This document shows positions 1 through 11,454 of a stretch of 64,000 nucleotides of DNA, one piece after another (position 1 is the stretch's first letter; each line of letters begins with the position of its first letter). This DNA is from Megachile rotundata (lineage: Eukaryota > Arthropoda > Insecta > Hymenoptera > Megachilidae), in NCBI RefSeq assembly GCF_050947335.1, contig NW_027473590.1, positions 124,001 through 188,000 of the forward strand, given 5' to 3'. The translations under genes and the position numbers were made by a program. Under the pieces are notes generated by a model. The model did not search any database. It was not told where the DNA came from and saw nothing but the letters and a program-made list of their open reading frames with translations.

Positions 1-1494
1 GATAATAATAAGAGTAATAAGTATAGTAGTTGTCGTTCTATCGATCATATCTGCGTAATATGGCTAATAATATGAGTTAGATTGATAACTGTGAGTGCAA
101 TAAGTATAGTAATTGCCGTTCTATCGTTCATATAAGCATAATAAGGCTATTAATATGAGTTAGATTGATAATAATAAGAGTAATAAGTATAGTAATTGTC
201 GTTCTATCGATCATATAAGCATAATAAGGCTAATAATATGAGTTAGATTGATAATAATAAGAGTAATAAGTATAGTTATAGTCGTTCTATCGATCATATA
301 AGCACAATATGGCTAATAATATAAGTTACATTGATAATAATAAGAGTAATAAGTATAGTAATTGTCGTTCTATCGATCATATAAGCATAATAAGGCTAAT
401 AATATGAGTTAGATTGATAATAATAAGAGTAATAAGTATAGTAATAGTATTTCTATCGATCATATAAGCACAATATGGCTAATAATATAAGTTAGATTGA
501 TAATAATAAGAGTAAGAAGTATAGTAATTGTCGTTCTATCGATCATATAAGCATAATATGGCTAATAATATGAGTTAGATAGATAATAATAAGTGTAATA
601 AGTATAGTAATTGTCGTATTATCGATCATATAAGCATAATATGGCTAATAGTATGGGTTAGATTGATAATTATAAGAGTAATGAGTATAGTAATTGTCGT
701 TCTATCGGTCATATAACCATAATATGGCTAGTAATATGAGTTAGATTGATAATAATAAGAGTAATGAGTGTAGTAATTGCCGTTCTATCAATCATATAAG
801 CATAATATGGCTAATAATATGAGTTAGATTGATAATAATAAGAGTAATAAGTATAGTAATTGTCAGTCTATCGATCATATCTGCGTAATATGGCTAATAA
901 TATGAGTTAGATTGATAATAGTGAGTGTAATAAGTATAGTAATTGTCGTACTCTCGATCATATCTGCATAATATGGCTAATAATATGAGCTAGATTGATA
1001 ATAATAAGAGTAATAAGTATAGTAATAGTCGTTCTATCGATCATATAAGCACAATATGGCTAATAATATAAGTTAGATTGATAATAATAAGAGTAAGAAG
1101 TGAAGTAATTGTCGTTCTATGGATCATATAAGCATAATATGGCTAATAATATGAGTTAGATTGATAATAATAAGAGTAATAAGTATAGTAATTGTCGTTC
1201 TATCGATCATATAAGCATAATGTGGCTAATAATATGAGTTAGATTGATAATAGTAAGAGTAATAAGTATAGTAATTGTCGTTCTATCGATCATATCTGCA
1301 TAATATGGTTAACAATATGAGTTAGATTGATAATAATAAGAGTAATAAGTATAGTAATTGTCGTTCTACCGATCATATCTGCATAATATGGTTAATAATA
1401 TGAGTTAGATTGATTATAATAAGAGTAATGAGTATAGTAATTGTCGTTCTATCGATCATATAAGCATAATATGACTAATAATATGAGTTAGATT
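1..1494 (+). repeat. 18-unit HOR of zone 1, reference copy (u0-u17)
   Basis: Eighteen distinct types in fixed order. In order, the marks are gtagttg with ctgcg; actgtgagtgc; aagg; ttatagtcg; aagg; gtattt; aagaag; gtatt with agtatggg; cggtc with aacc; gccg with caatc; cagtct; gtactctc; atagtcg with gcac; aagaagtgaag with tggatc; gtgg; ggttaacaat; taccg; gattat with atgag. The ring closes: the u17 type is followed by the u0 type at u46-u47, u100-u101, u123-u124, u163-u164, u177-u178 and u221-u222. Period is 18 x 83 = 1494 bp. u17 in this copy has tgact where most others have tggct. Confidence 0.85.
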
Positions 1495-3154
1495 GATAAT
1501 AATAAGAGTAATGAGTATAGTAATTGTCGTTCTATCGTTCATATAAGCATAATATGGCTAATAATCTGAGTTAGATTGATTACAGTGAGTGCATTAAGTA
1601 TAGTAATTGTCGTTCTATCGATCATATAAGCATAATAAGGCTAGTAATATGAGTTAGATTGATAATAATAAGAGTAAGAAGTATAGTAATTGTCGTTCTA
1701 TCGATCATATAAGCACAATATGGCTAATAGTATAAGTTAGATTGATAATAATAAGAGTAAGAAGTATAGTAATTGTCGTATTATCGATCATATAAGCATA
1801 ATATGGCTAATAGTATGGGTTAGATTGATAATTATAAGAGTAATGAGTATAGTAATTGTCGTTCTATCGATCATATAAGCATAATATGGCTAATAATATG
1901 AGTTAGATTGATAATAATAAGAGTAATGAGTATAGTAATTGTCGTATTATCGATCATATAAGCATAATATGGCTAATAGTATGGGTTAGATTGATAATTA
2001 TAGGAGTAATGACTATAGTAGTTGTCGTTCTATCGGTCATATAACCATAATATGGCTAATAATATGAGTTAGATTGATAATAATAAGAGTAGTGAGTGTA
2101 GTAATTGTCGTTCTATCAATCATATAAGCATAATATGGCTAATAATATGAGTTAGATTGATAATAATAAGAGTAATAAGTATAGTAATTGTCGTTCTATC
2201 GATCATATCTGCGTAATATGGCTAATAATATGAGATAGATTGATAATAGTGAGTGTAATAAGTATAGTAATTGTCGTTCTATCGATCATATAAGCACAAT
2301 ATGGCTAATGATATGAGTTAGATTGATAATAGTGAGTGTAATAAGTACAGTAATTGTCGTTCTATCAATCATATAAGCACAATATGGCTAATAATCTGAG
2401 TTAGATTGATTACAGTGAGTGCAATAAGTATAGTAATTGTCGTTCTATCGATCATATAAGCATAATGTGGCTAATAATATGAGTTAGATTGATAATAATA
2501 AGAGTAATGAGTATAGTAATTGTCGTTCTATCGATCATATAGGCATAATATGGCTAATAATCTGAGTTAGATTGATAACAGTGGGTGCAATAAGTATAGT
2601 AATTGTCGTTCTATCGATCATATAAGCATAATAAGGCTAATAATATGAGTTAGATTGATAATAATAAGAGTAATAAGTATAGTAATAGTCGTTCTATCGA
2701 TCATATAAGCACAATATGGCTAATAATATAAGTTACATTGATAATAATAAGAGTAATAAGCATAGTAATTGTCGTTCTATCGATCATATAAGCATAATAA
2801 GGCTAATAATATGAGTTAGATTGATAATAATAAGAGTAATAAGTATAGTAATAGTATTTCTATCGATCATATAAGCACAATATGGCTAATAATATAAGTT
2901 AGATTGATAATAATAAGAGTAAGAAGTATAGTAATTGTCATTCTATCGATCATATAAGCATAATATGGCTAATAATATGAGTTAGATTGATAATAATAAG
3001 TGTAATAAGTATAGTAATTGTCGTTCTATCGATCATATAAGCATAATGTGGCTAATAATATGAGTTAGATTGATAATAATAAGAGTAATAAGTATAGTAA
3101 TAGTATTTCTATCGATCATATAAGCACAATATGGCTAATAATATAAGTTAGATT
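1..3154 (+). repeat. Segmental duplication A, copy 1 (u0-u37)
   Basis: Thirty-eight units match u222-u259 in the same order, 18426 bp (222 units) downstream, down to rare marks: cgttc in u1, ctagtaat in u8, taggagt with atgac in u24, gagatag in u26, aagcatag in u33 and gtcatt in u35. I saw no difference at the diagnostic positions compared. The left edge lies outside the window. The match ends in u38, which has gtgg and ataag where u260 has atgg and atgag. Confidence 0.9.
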
Positions 3155-3403
3155 GATAATAATAAGAGTAAGAAGTATAGTAATTGTCGTTCTATCGATC
3201 ATATAAGCATAATGTGGCTAATAATATAAGTTAGATTGATAATAATAAGAGTAAGAAGTGAAGTAATTGTCGTTCTATGGATCATATAAGCATAATATGG
3301 CTAATAATATGAGTTAGATTGATAATAATAAGAGTAATAAGTATAGTAATTGTCGTTCTATCGATCATATAAGCATAATGTGGCTAATAATATGAGTTAG
3401 ATT

Positions 3404-3486
3404 GATAATAATAAGAGTAATAAGTATAGTAATTGTCGTTCTATCGATCATATAAGCATAATATGGCTAATAATATGAGTTAGATT
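3404..3486 (+). repeat. Consensus monomer, exact example (u41)
   Basis: This unit matches the array consensus at every position, so it can serve as the reference monomer. u166 (13779), u180 and u321 (26644) are also consensus. Composition is A 34, T 29, G 14, C 6, so guanine strongly exceeds cytosine on this strand. Positions 1-30 have a 3-bp rhythm of ATA/TAA/AGT words. Positions 40-45 are atcgat (a ClaI site) and overlap a GATC at 43-46. CpG dinucleotides lie at 34-35 and 42-43. The octamer ataatatg occurs twice, at 55-62 and 67-74. No homopolymer run reaches 3. Variable positions cluster at about 6-15, 18-20, 31-38, 42-45, 51-56, 60-61, 64 and 72-75. The stretch across the unit boundary (76-83 and 1-3) is nearly invariant. 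Confidence 0.95.
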
Positions 3487-4565
3487 GATAATAATAAGAG
3501 TAATAAGTATAGTAATTGTCGTTCTATCGATCATATAAGCATAATGTGGCTAATAATATGAGTTAGATTGATAATAATAAGAGTAATAAGTATAGTAATT
3601 GTCAGTCTATCGATCATATCTGCGTAATATGGCTAATAATATGAGTTAGATTGATAATAGTGAGTGTAATAAGTATAGTAATTGTCGTACTCTCGATCAT
3701 ATCTGCATAATATGGCTAATAATATGAGTTAGATTGATAATAATAAGAGTAATAAGTATAGTAATTGTCGTTCTACCGATCATATCTGCATAATATGGTT
3801 AATAATATGAGTTAGATTGATTATAATAAGAGTAATGAGTATAGTAATTGTCGTTCTATCGATCATATAAGCATAATATGGCTAATAATATGAGTTAGAT
3901 TGATAATAATAAGAGTAATAAGTATAGTAGTTGTCGTTCTATCGATCATATCTGCGTAATATGGCTAATAATATGAGTTAGATTGATAATAGTGGGTGTA
4001 ATAAGTATAGTAATTGTCGTTCTATCGATCATGTAAGCACAATATGGCTAATGATATGAGTTAGATTGATAATAGTGAGTGTAATAAGTATAGTAATTGT
4101 CGTACTCTCATTCATATCTGCATAATATGGCTAATAATACGAGCTAGATTGATAATAATAAGAGTAATAAGTACAGTAATTGTCGTTCTATCGATCATAT
4201 AAGCATAATATGGCTAATAATATGAGTTAGATTGATAATAATAAGAGTAATAAGTATAGTAATTGTCGTTCTATCGATCATATAAGCATAATGTGGCTAA
4301 TAATATGAGTTAGATTGATAATAATAAGAGTAATGAGTATAGTAATTGTCGTTCTATCGTTCATATAAGCATAATATGGCTAATAATCTGAGTTAGATTG
4401 ATTACAGTGAGTGCATTAAGTATAGTAATTGTCGTTCTATCGATCATATAAGCATAATGTGGCTAATAATATGAGTTAGATTGATAACAGTGAGTGTAAT
4501 AAGTACAGTAATTGTCGTTCTATCGATCATATAAGCACAATATGGCTAATAATATGAGTTAGATT

Positions 4566-4648
4566 GATAATAATAAGAGTCATAAGTATAGTAATTGTTG
4601 TTCTATCGGTCATATAACCATAATATGGCTAATAATATGGGTTAGATT
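4566..4648 (+). repeat. ttgttct monomer family, first member (u55)
   Basis: Marks are agtcataag, attgttgttc, cggtc and aacc. This is the best landmark in both zones. Members I located: u55, u76, u139, u192, u278, u340, u356, u386, u402, u466, u499, u599, u607, u643, u651, u664, u721 and u761. Most end in atatggg. u340, u356, u386 and u402 end in atatgag, and u607 and u651 end in atataag; these are recombinant right halves. Confidence 0.85.
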
Positions 4649-5146
4649 GATAATAGTGTGTGTAATAAGTATAGTAATTGTCGCTCTATCGATCATATAA
4701 GCACAATATGGCTAATAATATGAGTTAGATTGATAATAATAAGAGTAATGAGTATAGTAATTGTCGTTCTATCGATCATATAAGCATAATATGGCTAATA
4801 ATCTGAGTTAGATTGATTACAGTGAGTGCAATAAGTATAGTACTTGGCGTTCTATCGATCATATAAGCATAATGTGGTTAATAATATGAGTTAGATTGAT
4901 AATAATAAGAGTAATAAGTATAGTTATTGTCGTTCTATCGATCATATAAGCACAATATGGCTAATAATATAAGTTACATTGATAATAATAAGAGTAATAA
5001 GTATAGTAATTGTCGTTCTATCGATCATATAAGCATAATATGGCTAATAACATGAGTTAGATTGATAATAGTGAGTGTAATAAGTGTAGTAATTGTCGTT
5101 TTATCGATCGTATAAGCATAATATGGCTAATAATATGGTCTAGATT

Positions 5147-5229
5147 GATAACAATAAGAGAAATGAGTATAGTAATTGTCTTACTATCGATCATATAAGC
5201 ATAATATGGCTAATAATATTAGTTAGATT
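5147..5229 (+). repeat. acaataag monomer family, first member (u62)
   Basis: One of the more diverged types: acaataag, gagaaatgag, gtcttac and attagtt. Four copies only (u62, u83, u146, u199), all in zone 1. Each is preceded by a ttttatc/atcgtat unit ending in atggtct and followed by a gagaatag unit. u83 and u146 share gaggatag, while u62 and u199 share gagtatag. These pairings agree with duplications B and C. Confidence 0.8.
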
Positions 5230-7636
5230 GATAATAATAAGAGTAATGAGAATAGTAGTTGTCGTTCTGTCGATCATATAAGCATAATGTGGCTAATAAT
5301 ATGAGTTAGATTGATAATAGTGAGTGTAATAAGTATAGTAATTGCCGCTCTATCGATCATATAAGCACAATATGGCTAATAATATGAGTTAGATTGATAA
5401 TAATAAGAGTAATGAGTATAGTAATTGTCGTTCTATCGATCATATAAGCATAATATGGCTAATAATCTGAGTTAGATTGATAACTGTGAGTGCAATAAGT
5501 ATAGTAATTGCCGTTCTATCGATCATATAAGCATAATAAGGCTATTAATATGAGTTAGATTGATAATAATAAGAGTAATAAGTATAGTAATTGTCGTTCT
5601 ATCGATCATATAAGCATAATAAGGCTAATAATATGAGTTAGATTGATAATAATAAGAGTAATAAGTATAGTAATAGTATTTCTATCGATCATATAAGCAC
5701 AATATGGCTAATAATATAAGTTAGATTGATAATAATAAGAGTAAGAAGTATAGTAATTGTCGTTCTATCGATCATATAAGCATAATATGGCTAATAATAT
5801 GAGTTAGATAGATAATAATAAGTGTAATAAGTATAGTAATTGTCGTATTATCGATCATATAAGCATAATATGGCTAATAGTATGGGTTAGATTGATAATT
5901 ATAAGAGTAATGAGTATAGTAATTGTCGTTCTATCGATCATATAAGCATAATATGGCTAATAATATGAGTTAGATTGATAATAATAAGAGTAATAAGTAT
6001 AGTAATTGTCGTTCTATCGATCATATAAGCATAATGTGGCTAATAATATGAGTTAGATTGATAATAATAAGAGTAATGAGTATAGTAATTGTCGTTCTAT
6101 CGTTCATATAAGCATAATATGGCTAATAATCTGAGTTAGATTGATTACAGTGAGTGCATTAAGTATAGTAATTGTCGTTCTATCGATCATATAAGCATAA
6201 TGTGGCTAATAATATGAGTTAGATTGATAACAGTGAGTGTAATAAGTACAGTAATTGTCGTTCTATCGATCATATAAGCACAATATGGCTAATAATATGA
6301 GTTAGATTGATAATAATAAGAGTCATAAGTATAGTAATTGTTGTTCTATCGGTCATATAACCATAATATGGCTAATAATATGGGTTAGATTGATAATAGT
6401 GTGTGTAATAAGTATAGTAATTGTCGCTCTATCGATCATATAAGCACAATATGGCTAATAATATGAGTTAGATTGATAATAATAAGAGTAATGAGTATAG
6501 TAATTGTCGTTCTATCGATCATATAAGCATAATATGGCTAATAATCTGAGTTAGATTGATTACAGTGAGTGCAATAAGTATAGTACTTGGCGTTCTATCG
6601 ATCATATAAGCATAATGTGGCTAATAATATGAGTTAGATTGATAATAACAAGAGTAATAAGTATAGTTATAGTCGTTCTATCGATCATATAAGCACAATA
6701 TGGCTAATAATATAAGTTAGATTGATAATAATAAGAGTAATAAGTATAGTAATTGTCGTTCTATCGATCATATAAGCATAATATGGCTAATAACATGAGT
6801 TAGATTGATAATAGTGAGTGTAATAAGTGTAGTAATTGTCGTTTTATCGATCGTATAAGCATAATATGGCTAATAATATGGTCTAGATTGATAACAATAA
6901 GAGAAATGAGGATAGTAATTGTCTTACTATCGATCATATAAGCATAATATGGCTAATAATATTAGTTAGATTGATAATAATAAGAGTAATGAGAATAGTA
7001 GTTGTCGTTCTGTCGATCATATAAGCATAATGTGGCTAATAATATGAGTTAGATTGATAATAGTGAGTGTAATAAGTATAGTAATTGCCGCTCTATCGAT
7101 CATATAAGCACAATATGGCTAATAATATGAGTTAGATTGATAATAATAAGAGTAATGAGTATAGTAATTGTCGTTCTATCGATCATATAAGCATAATATG
7201 GCTAATAATCTGAGTTAGATTGATAACTGTGAGTGCAATAAGTATAGTAATTGCCGTTCTATCGATCATATAAGCATAATAAGGCTAATAATATGAGTTA
7301 GATTGATAATAATAAGAGTAATAAGTATAGTAATAGTATTTCTATCGATCATATAAGCACAATATGGCTAATAATATAAGTTAGATTGATAATAATAAGA
7401 GTAAGAAGTATAGTAATTGTCGTTCTATCGATCATATAAGCATAATATGGCTAATAATATGAGTTAGATAGATAATAATAAGTGTAATAAGTATAGTAAT
7501 TGTCGTATTATCGATCATATAAGCATAATATGGCTAATAGTATGGGTTAGATTGATAATTATAAGAGTAATGAGTATAGTAATTGTCGTTCTATCGGTCA
7601 TATAACCATAATATGGCTAATAATATGAGTTAGATT

Positions 7637-8715
7637 GATAATAATAAGAGTAATGAGTGTAGTAATTGCCGTTCTATCAATCATATAAGCATAATATGGC
7701 TAATAATATGAGTTAGATTGATAATAATAAGAGTAATAAGTATAGTAATTGTCAGTCTATCGATCATATCTGCGTAATATGGCTAATAATATGAGTTAGA
7801 TTGATAATAGTGAGTGTAATAAGTATAGTAATTGTCGTACTCTCGATCATATCTGCATAATATGGCTAATAATATGAGCTAGATTGATAATAATAAGAGT
7901 AATAAGTATAGTAATAGTCGTTCTATCGATCATATAAGCACAATATGGCTAATAATATAAGTTAGATTGATAATAATAAGAGTAAGAAGTGAAGTAATTG
8001 TCGTTCTATGGATCATATAAGCATAATATGGCTAATAATATGAGTTAGATTGATAATAATAAGAGTAATAAGTATAGTAATTGTCGTTCTATCGATCATA
8101 TAAGCATAATGTGGCTAATAATATGAGTTAGATTGATAATAGTAAGAGTAATAAGTATAGTAATTGTCGTTCTATCGATCATATCTGCATAATATGGTTA
8201 ACAATATGAGTTAGATTGATAATAATAAGAGTAATAAGTATAGTAATTGTCGTTCTACCGATCATATCTGCATAATATGGTTAATAATATGAGTTAGATT
8301 GATTATAATAAGAGTAATGAGTATAGTAATTGTCGTTCTATCGATCATATAAGCATAATATGGCTAATAATATGAGTTAGATTGATAATAATAAGAGTAA
8401 TAAGTATAGTAGTTGTCGTTCTATCGATCATATCTGCGTAATATGGCTAATAATATGAGTTAGATTGATAACTGTGAGTGCAATAAGTATAGTAATTGCC
8501 GTTCTATCGATCATATAAGCATAATAAGGCTATTAATATGAGTTAGATTGATAATAATAAGAGTAATAAGTATAGTAATTGTCGTTCTATCGATCATATA
8601 AGCATAATAAGGCTAATAATATGAGTTAGATTGATAATAATAAGAGTAATAAGTATAGTTATAGTCGTTCTATCGATCATATAAGCACAATATGGCTAAT
8701 AATATAAGTTACATT
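7637..8715 (+). repeat. Partial 18-unit HOR (u9-u17 then u0-u3 types)
   Basis: Units u92-u104 repeat the reference types u9 to u17 and then u0 to u3, crossing the ring closure at 8384. The next unit (u105) is a chimera that leaves the HOR. Confidence 0.8.
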
Positions 8716-8798
8716 GATAATAATAAGAGTAATAAGTATAGTAATTGTCGTTCTATCGGTCATATAACCATAATATGGCTAATAATATGAGTTAGATT
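8716..8798 (+). other. Chimeric unit u105
   Basis: The left half is plain consensus (agtaattg) and the right half is the cggtc/aacc type. In the reference HOR that right half belongs to u8, whose left half has attat and atgag. The joint replaces reference u4 to u8 with one unit, so four units were lost. The same chimera recurs at u168 and u182 through duplication. Confidence 0.75.
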
Positions 8799-9545
8799 GA
8801 TAATAATGAGAGTAATGAGTGTAGTAATTGCCGTTCTATCAATCATATAAGCATAATATGGCTAATAATATGAGTTAGATTGATAATAATAAGAGTAATA
8901 AGTATAGTAGTTGTCGTTCTATCGATCATATCTGCGTAATATGGCTAATAATATGAGTTAGATTGATAATAGTGGGTGTAATAAGTATAGTAATTGTCGT
9001 TCTATCGATCATGTAAGCACAATATGGCTAATGATATGAGTTAGATTGATAATAGTGAGTGTAATAAGTATAGTAATTGTCGTACTCTCATTCATATCTG
9101 CATAATATGGCTAATAATACGAGCTAGATTGATAATAATAAGAGTAATAAGTACAGTAATTGTCGTTCTATCGATCATATAAGCATAATATGGCTAATAA
9201 TATGAGTTAGATTGATAATAATAAGAGTAATAAGTATAGTAATTGTCGTTCTATCGATCATATAAGCATAATGTGGCTAATAATATGAGTTAGATTGATA
9301 ATAATAAGAGTAATGAGTATAGTAATTGTCGTTCTATCGTTCATATAAGCATAATATGGCTAATAATCTGAGTTAGATTGATTACAGTGAGTGCATTAAG
9401 TATAGTAATTGTCGTTCTATCGATCATATAAGCATAATGTGGCTAATAATATGAGTTAGATTGATAACAGTGAGTGTAATAAGTACAGTAATTGTCGTTC
9501 TATCGATCATATAAGCACAATATGGCTAATAATATGAGTTAGATT

Positions 9546-11454
9546 GATAATAATAAGAGTAATGAGTGTAGTAATTGCCGTTCTATCAATCATATAAGCA
9601 TAATATGGCTAATAATATGAGTTAGATTGATAATAATAAGAGTAATAAGTATAGTAATTGTCAGTCTATCGATCATATCTGCGTAATATGGCTAATAATA
9701 TGAGTTAGATTGATAATAGTGAGTGTAATAAGTATAGTAATTGTCGTACTCTCGATCATATCTGCATAATATGGCTAATAATATGAGCTAGATTGATAAT
9801 AATAAGAGTAATAAGTATAGTAATAGTCGTTCTATCGATCATATAAGCACAATATGGCTAATAATATAAGTTAGATTGATAATAATAAGAGTAAGAAGTG
9901 AAGTAATTGTCGTTCTATGGATCATATAAGCATAATATGGCTAATAATATGAGTTAGATTGATAATAATAAGAGTAATAAGTATAGTAATTGTCGTTCTA
10001 TCGATCATATCAGCATAATGTGGCTAATAATATGAGTTAGATTGATAATAGTAAGAGTAATAAGTATAGTAATTGTCGTTCTATCGATCATATCTGCATA
10101 ATATGGTTAACAATATGAGTTAGATTGATAATAATAAGAGTAATAAGTATAGTAATTGTCGTTCTACCGATCATATCTGCATAATATGGTTAATAATATG
10201 AGTTAGATTGATTATAATAAGAGTAATGAGTATAGTAATTGTCGTTCTATCGATCATATAAGCATAATATGGCTAATAATATGAGTTAGATTGATAATAA
10301 TAAGAGTAATAAGTATAGTAGTTGTCGTTCTATCGATCATATCTGCGTAATATGGCTAATAATATGAGTTAGATTGATAACTGTGAGTGCAATAAGTATA
10401 GTAATTGCCGTTCTATCGATCATATAAGCATAATAAGGCTAATAACATGAGTTAGATTGATAATAATAAGAGTAATAAGTATAGTTATAGTCGTTCTATC
10501 GATCATATAAGCACAATATGGCTAATAATATAAGTTACATTGATAATAATAAGAGTAATAAGTATAGTAATTGTCGTTCTATCGATCATATAAGCATAAT
10601 AAGGCTAATAATATGAGTTAGATTGATAATAATAAGAGTAATAAGTATAGTAATAGTATTTCTATCGATCATATAAGCACAATATGGCTAATAATATAAG
10701 TTAGATTGATAATAATAAGAGTAAGAAGTATAGTAATTGTCGTTCTATCGATCATATAAGCATAATATGGCTAATAATATGAGTTAGATAGATAATAATA
10801 AGTGTAATAAGTATAGTAATTGTCGTATTATCGATCATATAAGCATAATATGGCTAATAGTATGGGTTAGATTGATAATTATAAGAGTAATGAGTATAGT
10901 AATTGTCGTTCTATCGGTCATATAACCATAATATGGCTAATAATATGAGTTAGATTGATAATAATAAGAGTAATGAGTGTAGTAATTGCCGTTCTATCAA
11001 TCATATAAGCATAATATGGCTAATAATATGAGTTAGATTGATAATAATAAGAGTAATAAGTATAGTAATTGTCAGTCTATCGATCATATCTGCGTAATAT
11101 GGCTAATAATATGAGTTAGATTGATAATAGTGAGTGTAATAAGTATAGTAATTGTCGTACTCTCGATCATATCTGCATAATATGGCTAATAATATGAGCT
11201 AGATTGATAATAATAAGAGTAATAAGTATAGTAATAGTCGTTCTATCGATCATATAAGCACAATATGGCTAATAATATAAGTTAGATTGATAATAATAAG
11301 AGTAAGAAGTGAAGTAATTGTCGTTCTATGGATCATATAAGCATAATATGGCTAATAATATGAGTTAGATTGATAATAATAAGAGTAATAAGTATAGTAA
11401 TTGTCGTTCTATCGATCATATAAGCATAATGTGGCTAATAATATGAGTTAGATT
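9546..11454 (+). repeat. 18-unit HOR copies with a one-unit deletion
   Basis: Units u115-u137 read as reference types u9-u17, u0, u1, u3, u4 and on to u14. The cagtct units here are 17 units apart (u116 and u133) instead of 18 because one aagg unit is missing. u125 starts as the u1 type and ends in aacatgag, which suggests that the loss happened inside it. u120 has a private atcagc in place of ataagc. Confidence 0.8.

Larger units (their letters stand above)
3902..6308 (+). repeat. Segmental duplication B, copy 1 (u47-u75)
   Basis: Twenty-nine units recur in the same order at u184-u212, 137 units (11371 bp) downstream. Rare shared marks include catgtaagc (u48), actctcattc with atacgag (u49), agtgtgtg (u56) and ctatta (u66). 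u59 has ttattgtcg where u196 has ttatagtcg. Confidence 0.85.
4234..7304 (+). repeat. 21-unit tandem duplication (u51-u71 / u72-u87)
   Basis: The second copy starts at 5977, 1743 bp after the first, and runs 16 units before diverging. The ttgttct units (u55, u76), acttggcg units (u58, u79) and acaataag units (u62, u83) all stand 21 apart. Differences: u80 has ataacaag and ends in agatt where u59 ends in acatt, and u83 has gaggatag where u62 has gagtatag. Confidence 0.85.
6226..9296 (+). repeat. Segmental duplication C, copy 1 (u75-u111)
   Basis: Thirty-seven units recur at u138-u174, 63 units (5229 bp) downstream. The block spans the second half of the ttgttct module, an HOR passage and the chimeric unit type u105. 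Small differences include ggctaataat versus ggttaataat in u79/u142 and aagg versus atgg in u103/u166. Confidence 0.85.

Noticed and set aside
665..747. CENP-B-box-like motif around gtcgttctatcggtc
   Set aside because: It has TCG followed by an A and CGG, but spacing and the final GGG do not fit the known box pattern. The cgg form is also a minority variant.
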